From the NCBI RefSeq assembly GCF_030116705.1, contig NZ_JAOTIK010000001.1, forward strand, positions 3,006,001 to 3,070,000: DNA of 64,000 bases, given 5' to 3'. The notes under the pieces are model-generated. The model saw only the letters and a program-made list of their open reading frames with translations. It did no database searches and was not told the origin of the DNA. The stretch is from Streptomyces sp. ML-6. GTDB lineage: Bacteria > Actinomycetota > Actinomycetes > Streptomycetales > Streptomycetaceae. Numbering within the stretch: the first letter of the stretch is position 1; every line of letters starts with the position of its first letter. Positions 27,397 through 34,632 of this stretch are shown piece after piece. Both the position numbers and the translations under genes were made by a program.

Positions 27397-27614
27397 GTAC
27401 CGCACCTGCCCCCTCCCGCACGGAGTGGGTCAAGTCGAGTTACAGCGGTAACGGCGGCGGCAACTGCGTCGAGTGGGCACCGTCCCACGTCGACTCGGGC
27501 ATCGTCCCCGTTCGCGACAGCAAGTCCCCCGAGACCCCCGCGCTCGTCTTCGAACCGTCGGCGTGGTCGTCGTTCGTCACTGCCCTGCAGCACGATGAGT
27601 TCCGCGCCCTGTGA
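27393..27614 (+). CDS. DUF397 protein, partner of the Scr1-type regulator (locus 1)
   Basis: A 73-residue protein with the DUF397 pattern EWVKSSYSGNGGGNCVEWAP, GIVPVRDSKSPETPALVFEPSAW, FVTAL. The ATG lies in the ATGA overlap with the upstream gene, giving translational coupling. The family is thought to antagonise or modulate the adjacent HTH protein, in a toxin-antitoxin-like or anti-regulator role. Confidence 0.92.
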   Translation: MSTAPAPSRTEWVKSSYSGNGGGNCVEWAPSHVDSGIVPVRDSKSPETPALVFEPSAWSSFVTALQHDEFRAL

Positions 27615-27655
27615 CCTCGACCCTCTTCTGCTCGACCGGCCCTCGCCACATGGCG

Positions 27656-27681
27656 GGGGCCGTTGTCATGGCAACGGCCCC
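27656..27681 (+). terminator. Terminator after the locus 1 HTH/DUF397 operon
   Basis: GGGGCCGTTG / CAACGGCCCC, 10-bp perfect arms at 27656-27665 and 27672-27681 with a 6-base loop, 42 bases beyond the DUF397 stop. Confidence 0.75.
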
Positions 27682-27785
27682 AACTGTCGGTGCCCACGGG
27701 CACGGCCGCGGCATCGCTCACCCGACCGTGCTCGACGTGCCGTACGCAGCCCTGCTGTCGGAGTGAGTGGCTACGCTCACGGGCC

Positions 27786-28229
27786 ATGACCACAGCACCC
27801 GACCGGGGGGCACGGTCCGACGCCTCCGTCATCGTGGCCCGTGACACGGACGGCAGGGTCGCCATCCTGACCTCGGACTTTCCCCAGCACGGCGGCGCGT
27901 ACGTGTTCCTGCCCGGGGGACGCCGGGAGGGCCGGGAGACGGCGGAACAGTGCGCACGGCGTGAGCTGCGCGAGGAAGCCGGTGTCACCGCCGCCGCCTG
28001 GCGCCACTTGGGCTCCTACGCCATCACCCTCGACTCCCCCGCCCGCATCAGTCTCTTCCTGGCCGAAGGACTCACCTGCGGCCCCCGGCAACTCATGCCC
28101 GGCGAAGCGGACTTCAAGCTGATGTGGTGGCCCATGACCCACGCGATCCAGGCCGCCGCCGAAGGACGTTTTCTCCTTCAGGGCGGCCCGCTGGCGCTGT
28201 TCCTGGCCCAGCAGGTCATCTCGTCCTGA
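27786..28229 (+). CDS. Nudix hydrolase
   Basis: A 147-residue protein with a complete Nudix box, GRREGRETAEQCARRELREEAGV (written as GRREGRE at the start and REL-REEAGV at the end), near residues 45-67. The family cleaves nucleoside diphosphates linked to another moiety; the substrate is not predictable. The frame has an N-terminal beta strand VIVARDTDGRVAILTSDF. ATG 27786 was chosen over 27663, which lacks homology. Confidence 0.9.
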   Translation: MTTAPDRGARSDASVIVARDTDGRVAILTSDFPQHGGAYVFLPGGRREGRETAEQCARRELREEAGVTAAAWRHLGSYAITLDSPARISLFLAEGLTCGPRQLMPGEADFKLMWWPMTHAIQAAAEGRFLLQGGPLALFLAQQVISS

Positions 28230-28388
28230 CCAGTGGCACGAACCATCTGAAACATGCCGTTCGGCAGCGGAATGCCCTGCCCGAATGGCGTGCCCGAGCT
28301 GCGTGTTCAGGGTGCAGGTATCGCGTATCCCGTTCCTATAACAACCGTCTCGACCGCCCCTCCCCTCCCGTAGTGTGCCGACCAGCAT

Positions 28389-28410
28389 CCCCTTGAACAC
28401 GTTCAAGGGG
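28389..28410 (+). promoter_or_regulatory. 22-bp perfect palindrome upstream of the PBP gene
   Basis: CCCCTTGAAC-AC-GTTCAAGGGG, arms 28389-28398 and 28401-28410, 24 bases before the ATG of the penicillin-binding protein gene and upstream of its GGAGG site. TTGAAC-N2-GTTCAA is the sort of sequence bound by a dimeric regulator. Because it precedes rather than follows a gene, an operator is more likely than a terminator. Confidence 0.6.
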
Positions 28411-28433
28411 GCTCCTGGGGAGGGGACTGCAGG

Positions 28434-30071
28434 ATGCGCAGTGGAGCGAAGGTCGCCCTGGTCGGCGGAATATTCGCGGTCGTGGTCGGCGGGGTGGGGT
28501 ACGGGGCGTACAACATCCTGGACGACCTGGGCGGGGGCGGTGGCAGCGGCGCGGAGAGCCGTTCCGCGTCCGCCGAGGTGAAGACGGGGCCGGTCACCGA
28601 GGAGGAGATCGGCGAGGCGTCGAAGAAGTTCCTGAAGGCGTGGGCGAGCGGCGACTCGGCCGCCGCGTCCCAGCTGACCAACAACGCGGGCGAGGCCGGA
28701 CCGGTCCTCGCCGCCTACCGCGAGGTGGCCCACGTCACCGAGGCGGTGATCACGCCGGGCCCGGCGGTCGGCTCGAAGGTGCCGTACACGGTGAAGGCCA
28801 CCGTGTCGTTCGGGGGGAAGTCCAAGCCCTGGTCGTACGCCTCCGAGCTGACCGTGGTGCGCGGCCTTACCACCGGCAGGCCGCTGGTGGACTGGTCCCC
28901 CGCGGTGGTCCACCCGGATCTGACGGACGGCGCTTCGCTGCGGACGGGCGAGGCGTCGACCCCGGCGATCGAGGCGGTCGACCACAACGGCAAGGTGCTC
29001 ACCAAGGAGAAGTACCCCTCGCTGGGGCCGATCCTGGAGGCGCTGCGCAAGAAGTACGGCGAGAAGGCCGGCGGCACCGCGGGCATCGAGACCTGGATCG
29101 AGAACGCGGACGGGAAGACCCCCGACAAGACCCTGCTGAAGCTCACCAAGGGCAAGCCGGGGAAGCTGGTGACCACCCTGGACGCCGGGATCCAGGCGGC
29201 GGCCGAGACAGCGGTGAAGAGGTACGGCCAGGCGTCGGTGGTCGCGATCCGGCCGTCCACGGGTGCGATCCGCGCCGTCGCCAACAGCCCGGCCAACGGC
29301 TTCAACGCGGCGTTGCAGGGCAAGCAGGCGCCCGGTTCGACGATGAAGATCGTGACCGCCGCGATGCTGATCGAGAAGGGCCTCGCCTCGGCGGGCCAGC
29401 CGATCGAGTGCCCGAAGAACGCGATGTACCAGGGCCGCACCTTCCACAACCTGGACGGCTTCGACATCCCGCAGGGCACCCTGACGACCAGCTTCGCCCG
29501 GTCCTGCAACACGGCCTTCATCAAGCTGATCGACGACACGAAGGACGACGCGGCGCTCGCCGAGGAGGCCCGTGAGGTCTTCGGCATCGGCCTGAACTGG
29601 CAGACGGGCGTGGTGACTTACGACGGCAGCGTCCCCGAGGCGACCGGCGGCGAGGCGGCGGCCCAGTACATCGGCCAGGGCACGGTCCAGATGAACGCCC
29701 TCAACGTGGCGTCCATCACCGCCACCGCGCGGACCGGCACCTTCCGCCAGCCGGTCATCGTGGACCGGGACCTCGACGGCCGGGTGATCGCCACCGCCGC
29801 CAGGTCGCTGTCCCCGAACGTCTCCCGGCAGCTGACCGAGATGATGCGCCAGACGGCGGCCTGGGGCACCGCCAAGGCGGCGATGGCCACGGTCGGCGGC
29901 GACAAGGGCGCCAAGACGGGCTCGGCGGAGGTGGACAACCAGGAGACGTCCGACAGCTGGTTCACCGGCTTCAGCAACGACCTGGCCGCCGCCGCGGTCG
30001 TCAAGGCCGGTGGCCACGGCGGCGATGCGGCGGGCCCGGTGGTCGCGACGGTCCTGCGCGCCGGGCCCTGA
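28434..30071 (+). CDS. Penicillin-binding protein (transpeptidase) with NTF2-like domain
   Basis: A 545-residue membrane-anchored protein: an N-terminal helix (VALVGGIFAVVVGGVGYGAY), an NTF2/MecA-N-like domain around residues 55-150 (EEEIGEASKKFLKAWASGD), and a transpeptidase domain. The active-site motifs are S302-T-M-K305 (PGSTMKIVTAAMLIEKG), S357-C-N359 (RSCNTAFIKL) and K494-T-G (AKTGSAEV). It would cross-link peptidoglycan outside the membrane. The dimerisation domain typical of large class B enzymes seems shortened. The ATG follows GGGGAGGGG. A palindrome just upstream suggests dedicated regulation. In S. coelicolor, similar PBPs lie close to an SsgA-like gene, as here (recalled, not checked). 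Confidence 0.93.
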   Translation: MRSGAKVALVGGIFAVVVGGVGYGAYNILDDLGGGGGSGAESRSASAEVKTGPVTEEEIGEASKKFLKAWASGDSAAASQLTNNAGEAGPVLAAYREVAHVTEAVITPGPAVGSKVPYTVKATVSFGGKSKPWSYASELTVVRGLTTGRPLVDWSPAVVHPDLTDGASLRTGEASTPAIEAVDHNGKVLTKEKYPSLGPILEALRKKYGEKAGGTAGIETWIENADGKTPDKTLLKLTKGKPGKLVTTLDAGIQAAAETAVKRYGQASVVAIRPSTGAIRAVANSPANGFNAALQGKQAPGSTMKIVTAAMLIEKGLASAGQPIECPKNAMYQGRTFHNLDGFDIPQGTLTTSFARSCNTAFIKLIDDTKDDAALAEEAREVFGIGLNWQTGVVTYDGSVPEATGGEAAAQYIGQGTVQMNALNVASITATARTGTFRQPVIVDRDLDGRVIATAARSLSPNVSRQLTEMMRQTAAWGTAKAAMATVGGDKGAKTGSAEVDNQETSDSWFTGFSNDLAAAAVVKAGGHGGDAAGPVVATVLRAGP

Positions 30072-30220
30072 ACCGGAGCGGGGAGGGACAGAGGCCGGGC
30101 CCGGGACAGGTCCGGAACCCGGCCCGGCCCACCTGGCCCGGCACACCTGGCCCGGGTCACCGCCGCGTGTCCCGGCAACTCCGTCGCAGGCCCCGTACCG
30201 CGTTCGCTAGCGTGCGGGGC

Positions 30221-30748
30221 ATGAGCGCTCCCGACACCACCACCGACACCACCGCCACCCCTGCCACGGCCGCCGCCGAGGCCCGCCCCCGATTCGCCGA
30301 GGCCCTGCGGGAACTGGGTCTCGACGTCGAGATCCGCACGTTCCCCGAGGCCACCCGGACCGCCGCCGAGGCCGCCGCCGCGATCGGCTGCGAGCTCAGC
30401 GAGATCGTCAAGTCGCTGATCTTCGAGGCCGACGGCGTACCGGTACTGGTCCTGATGGACGGCTCCTCGCGCGTCGACGTGGAGCGCGTGCGCGTGGAGC
30501 TGGGCGCCGGGAAGGTCGGGCGGGCCGACGCCGGCCTGGTCCGGGAGACGACCGGTTACGCGATCGGGGGCGTGCCGCCCTTCGGCCACCGTACGAAAAC
30601 CCGGGTGCTGGCCGACCGCGGACTGCTGGACCACGCCGTGGTGTGGGCGGCGGCGGGCACCCCGCACACGGTCTTCCCGCTCGACCCGAAGACGCTGATC
30701 GAGCACGCCGGCGGAACCGTGGTGGACGTGCGCGAACAGCCGAAGTGA
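30221..30748 (+). CDS. YbaK/ProX-type aminoacyl-tRNA deacylase
   Basis: A 175-residue protein with the YbaK fold: FPEATRTAAEAAAAIGCELSEIVKSLIF (conserved KSLIF lysine), VLVLMDGSSRVD, VRETTGYAIGGVPPFGH and AVVWAAAGTPHTVFPLD. Family members hydrolyse mischarged tRNAs such as Cys-tRNA(Pro) or Ala-tRNA(Pro). The first 25 residues are a Thr/Ala-rich extension. ATG 30221 chosen over 30167. Confidence 0.92.
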   Translation: MSAPDTTTDTTATPATAAAEARPRFAEALRELGLDVEIRTFPEATRTAAEAAAAIGCELSEIVKSLIFEADGVPVLVLMDGSSRVDVERVRVELGAGKVGRADAGLVRETTGYAIGGVPPFGHRTKTRVLADRGLLDHAVVWAAAGTPHTVFPLDPKTLIEHAGGTVVDVREQPK

Positions 30749-30766
30749 CCTGATCCGCGAGCCGGT

Positions 30767-31411
30767 TCAGCCGAGTACGTACGGGTCGAGGAACTCTCGG
30801 AGCTGGGCGGGCGTCGGCTCCGACTCCTCCTCGTCGTCCTCGCCCGGCTTCGGGGCGATGGTGCGCGGCGGACACGGGTCGGCCATCGATCCGTTCGGGT
30901 CGTCCGAGCGGAAGCGTTCCCCGTGGATCTCCTTGCTGCCCAGCCGTTTGCCGGTCGCGGCCTCGTACACGGTCACCTTGTAGACGCCCTTGTAGAGGTA
31001 GAGGGAGAACGGGTGCTGCCTGGTCTCGCCGCTGCCCGTGCCGCCGAGGACGTCGGGCATGGTCTGGTAGATGCAGCGCTTGACCTGTTCGCCCCGGCCG
31101 GTGCGGTCGACGCAGGCGACGAGCTGCACCGTCTCCGGCTTCGCGGGGTTCCAGACCCGGAGGTCGGCGGCGGTCGGCTTGTCCGAGCCGGAGTCCGCCT
31201 CGAGCCAGTAGTCGTCGATGACCACGGGGCGGGGGCCCTTGTCGGAGCGGGGGGCCGCCTGGGCGAACTTCTGGGGCTCCTCGCACATGGCCCGGTAGCG
31301 GTAGGTGACGAACGGCTTCTCCTCCTCGTCGAAGAAGGCCAGGTAGCCGAACCACACCAGTGCGAGTGCCGCGGCCAGTGCGGCCACCGTCCCGATCGCT
31401 TTCCGTGCCAT
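30767..31411 (-). CDS. Membrane-anchored/secreted protein of unknown function
   Basis: A 214-residue protein starting MARKAIGTVAALAAALALVWFG, a signal anchor, then an extracytoplasmic domain with cysteines (YRAMCEEPQKF, VACVDRTGRGEQVKRCIYQ, MADPCPPRTIAP) that might form disulfides. The segment YLYKGVYKVTVYEAATGKRLGS looks like a small beta domain. The C-terminus is acidic. No named family. It is convergent with the YbaK gene, 18 bases apart. Confidence 0.75.
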   Translation of the reverse strand: MARKAIGTVAALAAALALVWFGYLAFFDEEEKPFVTYRYRAMCEEPQKFAQAAPRSDKGPRPVVIDDYWLEADSGSDKPTAADLRVWNPAKPETVQLVACVDRTGRGEQVKRCIYQTMPDVLGGTGSGETRQHPFSLYLYKGVYKVTVYEAATGKRLGSKEIHGERFRSDDPNGSMADPCPPRTIAPKPGEDDEEESEPTPAQLREFLDPYVLG

Positions 31412-31551
31412 GCCGGTCGATCCTTCCCCCGTAGCGGTCCTCGGAACGAATCCTTCCTTCCCGGCGGGGCCGGCACAACCGCGTGGGGGCGTCCCGGAGC
31501 GGAACGGCACGAAACTGCCGCTCCGCTCCGGGGCGCCGGGGGTACGGGGGC

Positions 31552-32400
31552 CTACTCCCCCGAAATCGCGTGCTGGAAGCCGTAGTTCGTGGCCGTGAGT
31601 CCACCGTCCACCCGCAGTGTGGTCCCCGTGATCCAGGCCGCGTCGCGGGAGGCGAGGAAGGCGACGGCGGAGGCGATGTCCTCCGGCTCGCCGACCCGGC
31701 CGAGCGGGTAGATGCGGCTGACCCGGGCCAGCGCCACGTCCTGGCCCGCCCAGGCGTCCGTGCGGACCGTGCCGGGGGCGACCAGGTTGACGCGCACGCC
31801 GCGCGGCCCGGCGTGCCCGGCGAGGGTGCGGGTCAGACTGGCGAGGCCCGCCTTGGCCGCGCTGTAGCCGTGGTTGCCGAAGTCCTGTTCGCCGTTGACC
31901 GAACCGATGTTGACGATCGCGCCCCGGCCGGAGGCGATCAGGTGCGGGAGCGCGGCGCGGGAGCAGCGGTACGGGCCGGAGAGCGAGATGTCCAGGTCGC
32001 GTTCCCACGCCTCGTCCGGCTCGTCCTCGAAGAGCGGGAGGTCCGAGGAGCAGGAGTACGCGTTGTTCACCAGCACGTCGAGCCGGCCGAAGCGGGCGAC
32101 GGCGTGGGCCACCGCGGCCTCGACCGACGCCCGGTCGCCCACGTCGCAGGGCAGCGCCTCGGCGGTGCCGCCCGTCTCGCGTATCGCCGCGGCGGTGCGT
32201 TCGGCGCGGTCACCGTCCAGGTCGGTGACCAGGACCTGGGCGCCCTCGGCGGCCAGTCGGCGGGCCGTGGCGGCGCCGATGCCCCGGCCCGCTCCGGTGA
32301 TGAGCGCGGCGTGCCCGTCGAATCGGGGGCCTGCGGCGGAGGGTGCAGGGGTGGCGGGGTGAGCAGGCCGAGAAGGCCGAGAAGGCCGAGGAGGAGTCAT
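31552..32400 (-). CDS. Short-chain dehydrogenase/reductase
   Basis: A 282-residue SDR. The cofactor motif is TGAGRGIG, followed by the NAD(P)-discriminating VTDLDGDRAE; NNAYS and the catalytic Ser-Tyr-Lys set (IGSVNGEQDFGNHGYSAAKAG) are present, and the C-terminus has ITGTTLRVDGGLTATNYGF. An aspartate after the second strand suggests NAD preference. The first 25 residues are a Pro/Ser/Arg-rich tail. Its ATG overlaps the stop of the upstream beta-lactamase-type gene (ATGA 32397-32400), so the two are coupled. Confidence 0.9.
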   Translation of the reverse strand: MTPPRPSRPSRPAHPATPAPSAAGPRFDGHAALITGAGRGIGAATARRLAAEGAQVLVTDLDGDRAERTAAAIRETGGTAEALPCDVGDRASVEAAVAHAVARFGRLDVLVNNAYSCSSDLPLFEDEPDEAWERDLDISLSGPYRCSRAALPHLIASGRGAIVNIGSVNGEQDFGNHGYSAAKAGLASLTRTLAGHAGPRGVRVNLVAPGTVRTDAWAGQDVALARVSRIYPLGRVGEPEDIASAVAFLASRDAAWITGTTLRVDGGLTATNYGFQHAISGE

Positions 32401-33593
32401 AGCGCCGACCGTACTGCCCTGACCAGGGCCTGGGCACGGGGGTCGGCGGTGACTCCTTTCTGCAGACCGTTCGTCACATAGCCCAGTGCGATGCCGGATT
32501 CGGGGTCGGCGAAGCCGAGGGAGCCGCCCCGGCCGGGGTGGCCGAAGGAGCCGGGGGCCAGCAGCGGGGCCGCCGGGCCGTGGAGCATGTAGCCGAGGCC
32601 GAAACGGGTGTTGACGACCAGGACCCGGTCCGGGCCCGCCGACTCCTCGGTGCGGGCCAGGGTGAGGGTGGCGGGGGCGAACAGCCGGTGGCCGTCGACC
32701 GGGCCGATCATCGCGGCGTAGCAGCGGGCCAGGGCGCGGGCGGTGGAAATGCCGTTGGAGGCGGGGAGTTCGGCCGCCCGGTAGCCGGGGTCGTTCTCGT
32801 CGGGCAGCGGGTCGATGGCGCCGAAGGCGCGGCGGGTGAGGGACTGCGGGTCGCGGTACGCCTCGGTGACGGAGCGCTTGGGTCGCAGCCGCAGGGCGCC
32901 GCTCCCGTCGGTGGGCGGTTCGACGGGCCCGATCCGGCCCACCCGGTGCGCCTCGTCGGCCGGGAGGCCGAACCAGAAGTCCAGGCCGAGGGGGCGGGCG
33001 ATCTCCTCGGCGATCCAGCGGCCGATGGTGCGGCCGGTGACCCGGCGCACCAGTTCGCCGACGAGCCAGCTGTAGGTCTGGGCGTGGTACCCGTGGTCGG
33101 TGCCGGGTTCCCACTGGGGGCGCTGGGCGGCGACGGCCTGCGGCCCGGAGTTCCCGTCGGCCGCCTCGGAGGGGGTCAGCGGGCAGTCGAGCGCGGGGAG
33201 TCCGGCCCGGTGGGACAGGATGTGCCGGACCAGGACGCGTTCCTTGCCGGCCGTCTTGAACTCCGGCCAGTACGTGCCGACGGGGGCGTCGAGGTCGACC
33301 TGGCCGCGCTGGTGCAGCAGCAGTGGTACGGCGGCGGCGATGCCCTTGCCCGCCGAGCGGACGATCTGCACGGTGTCGACGGCCCAGGGTTCGGCGCCGT
33401 CCACGTCCCTCGTGCCCGCCCACAGGTCGACGACCTTGTGCCCGTCCCGGTAGACGGCGACGGCGGCGCCGCGTTCGCCGCGCTGCTCGAAGTTGCGGAC
33501 GAACGCGTCCCGGACCGGTTCGAATCCGGCCGCCACCGTGCCGCGTACGTCCACGTCTGCTCCCGCGCTCCCGCTCATCCCCCCATGGTGCAT
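32397..33593 (-). CDS. Serine beta-lactamase-fold hydrolase (EstB-like esterase)
   Basis: A 398-residue protein of the class C beta-lactamase/EstB family. The nucleophile motif SxxK is IVRSAGKGIAAA and the YxN-type tyrosine is HAQTYSWLVGELV (Tyr-Ser-Trp as in esterases). HISHRAGLPALD-type and LGYMLHGP segments also fit. Such cytoplasmic enzymes hydrolyse esters or beta-lactam-like substrates. The ATG at 33593 or the one at 33581 (MSGSAGADVDVRG) may be the start; neither has a well-spaced ribosome site. Coupled to the SDR gene, suggesting a two-step pathway. Confidence 0.88.
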   Translation of the reverse strand: MHHGGMSGSAGADVDVRGTVAAGFEPVRDAFVRNFEQRGERGAAVAVYRDGHKVVDLWAGTRDVDGAEPWAVDTVQIVRSAGKGIAAAVPLLLHQRGQVDLDAPVGTYWPEFKTAGKERVLVRHILSHRAGLPALDCPLTPSEAADGNSGPQAVAAQRPQWEPGTDHGYHAQTYSWLVGELVRRVTGRTIGRWIAEEIARPLGLDFWFGLPADEAHRVGRIGPVEPPTDGSGALRLRPKRSVTEAYRDPQSLTRRAFGAIDPLPDENDPGYRAAELPASNGISTARALARCYAAMIGPVDGHRLFAPATLTLARTEESAGPDRVLVVNTRFGLGYMLHGPAAPLLAPGSFGHPGRGGSLGFADPESGIALGYVTNGLQKGVTADPRAQALVRAVRSAL

Positions 33594-33755
33594 CCCCGCA
33601 CGGGTGGGGCGGGGGCCGGGTCACCCGTTGTTCATGGTCACGGCACGTTCACGGGCGCCCGCTGCGGCCGGAAAGTTCGGCATCCGCCCGGCGAGGACGG
33701 ACGCGGCGACGACCCCGGTGACGGCCGGGACGGATGCGTCGATGAATCCGTCGCA

Positions 33756-33796
33756 CACATGTCGGGTACATGTCGGGCACATGTCGGATGCATGCA
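33756..33796. repeat. ACATGTCGGG tandem repeats upstream of the SsgA-like gene
   Basis: ACATGTCGG occurs three times with a period of 14 bases (about 33759, 33769 and 33780), followed by GCATGCATG. It lies in the 405-base gap between the beta-lactamase-type gene and the SsgA-like gene. ACATGT itself is palindromic. A binding site cluster is possible. Confidence 0.45.
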
Positions 33797-33916
33797 TGAC
33801 GAAGCTCCGCTTTCCGCGACCCCGCTGCCGCCACCAACGTGTCGTGAACCGCTCAACCACGGGGACTTGCGGCAGAGCCCTCGCAGGAGTGCCTTCGCCA
33901 CCACTGGCCACCCACC

Positions 33917-33952
33917 CCCTTGGCGCAAAACGCCCGCACCCTTGGCGCAAAA
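33917..33952 (+). promoter_or_regulatory. Paired direct repeats CCCTTGGCGCAAAA before the SsgA-like gene
   Basis: Exact 14-bp copies at 33917-33930 and 33939-33952 are offset by 22 bases, two turns of the helix, so they present to one face of DNA. They end 46 bases before the preferred start. This arrangement fits tandem binding of a regulator or a duplicated promoter element. Confidence 0.55.
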
Positions 33953-33998
33953 TGTGCGACATTTAATGACAGAGGAGAAAAAGCAGGAGGAATTGGCC

Positions 33999-34376
33999 AT
34001 GCCCCCCGTGATTCATGAACAGACCGAGGCCTGGCTCGTCAACGACACCCCCGACCTTCCGGCGGTGCCGGTCGACCTGCTGTACGACGCCGACGAGGAC
34101 CCCCGCACCGTCCGGGTCGCCTTCCCCGGCGGCATCGACTGGTCCTTCGGCCGCGACCTGCTGGAACGCGGCCTGCTCTCCCCCGCCGAGCGCGACGGCT
34201 TCCGGGTGTGGCCGTGCGGGCGGACCCAGCTGGTCGTGGAGCTCCACTCGGAGAAGGGAGTGGAGGTGGTGCAGTTCGACAGCGCACCGCTGGTCCGTTT
34301 CCTGCACCGCACCCATGACGGGACCGCCGACGACGAGGGCATCGGGGGACGGCAGCCGCACGACATCCCCGCGTGA
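33999..34376 (+). CDS. SsgA-like protein (SALP), sporulation/cell-division family
   Basis: A 125-residue protein: EAWLVNDTPDLPAVPVDLLYDADEDPRTVRVAF, WSFGRDLLERGLLSPAER, FRVWPCGRTQLVVELHSEKGVEVVQF and LVRFLHRTH. This follows the SALP pattern (LxYDxxDPxxVxxxFxxxxxWxFxRDLLxxGL...VRxxP). These actinomycete-specific proteins guide septum and spore-wall assembly. Its place next to PBP and MMPL genes suggests SsgE, from recalled S. coelicolor gene order only. AGGAGG lies eight bases before ATG 33999; an ATG at 33966 is a possible alternative start. Confidence 0.85.
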   Translation: MPPVIHEQTEAWLVNDTPDLPAVPVDLLYDADEDPRTVRVAFPGGIDWSFGRDLLERGLLSPAERDGFRVWPCGRTQLVVELHSEKGVEVVQFDSAPLVRFLHRTHDGTADDEGIGGRQPHDIPA

Positions 34377-34407
34377 CCGGCGGGGGACGGCAGCCGCACG
34401 ACATCCC
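34343..34407. repeat. 27-bp direct repeat across the 3' end of the SsgA-like gene
   Basis: An identical 27-base segment beginning CGGGGGACGGCAGCCGCACG occurs at 34343-34369, inside the last codons, and at 34381-34407, beyond the stop codon (34376). The second copy is a duplication of the gene's 3' end. The 225 bases that follow to the MMPL gene contain no gene. Confidence 0.8.
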
Positions 34408-34632
34408 TGTATGGCCTGTTCGCCAGGTGCCCCGCCCGGTCCACCCGCTTGGCGCAAGCCCCCATGGCGGAAGCCCCCGTGCCGCTCGCACGGGGGCTTC
34501 CGTTGTCGCCCCGGCCCCCGTCCCCACAGGTGACCGGCGCTTCCGGGGCCGCGTCCCGCTCGGACGCGGCCCCGGAGTCCCTGTTCCCGATCCGGGCCCG
34601 GAGACCGGAGACCGGAGGCCCGGGGACCCGGC

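Noticed and set aside
28389..28410. Palindrome read as a terminator for the upstream Nudix gene.
   Set aside because: It lies 160 bases beyond the Nudix stop but only 24 bases before the PBP start, and has a 2-base centre that is too short for a stable RNA loop; an operator is more likely.
33621..33962. Minus-strand frame upstream of the SsgA-like gene (MSHILRQGCGRF...).
   Set aside because: No coding bias, no ribosome site, and it covers the repeats and expected promoter of the SsgA-like gene.
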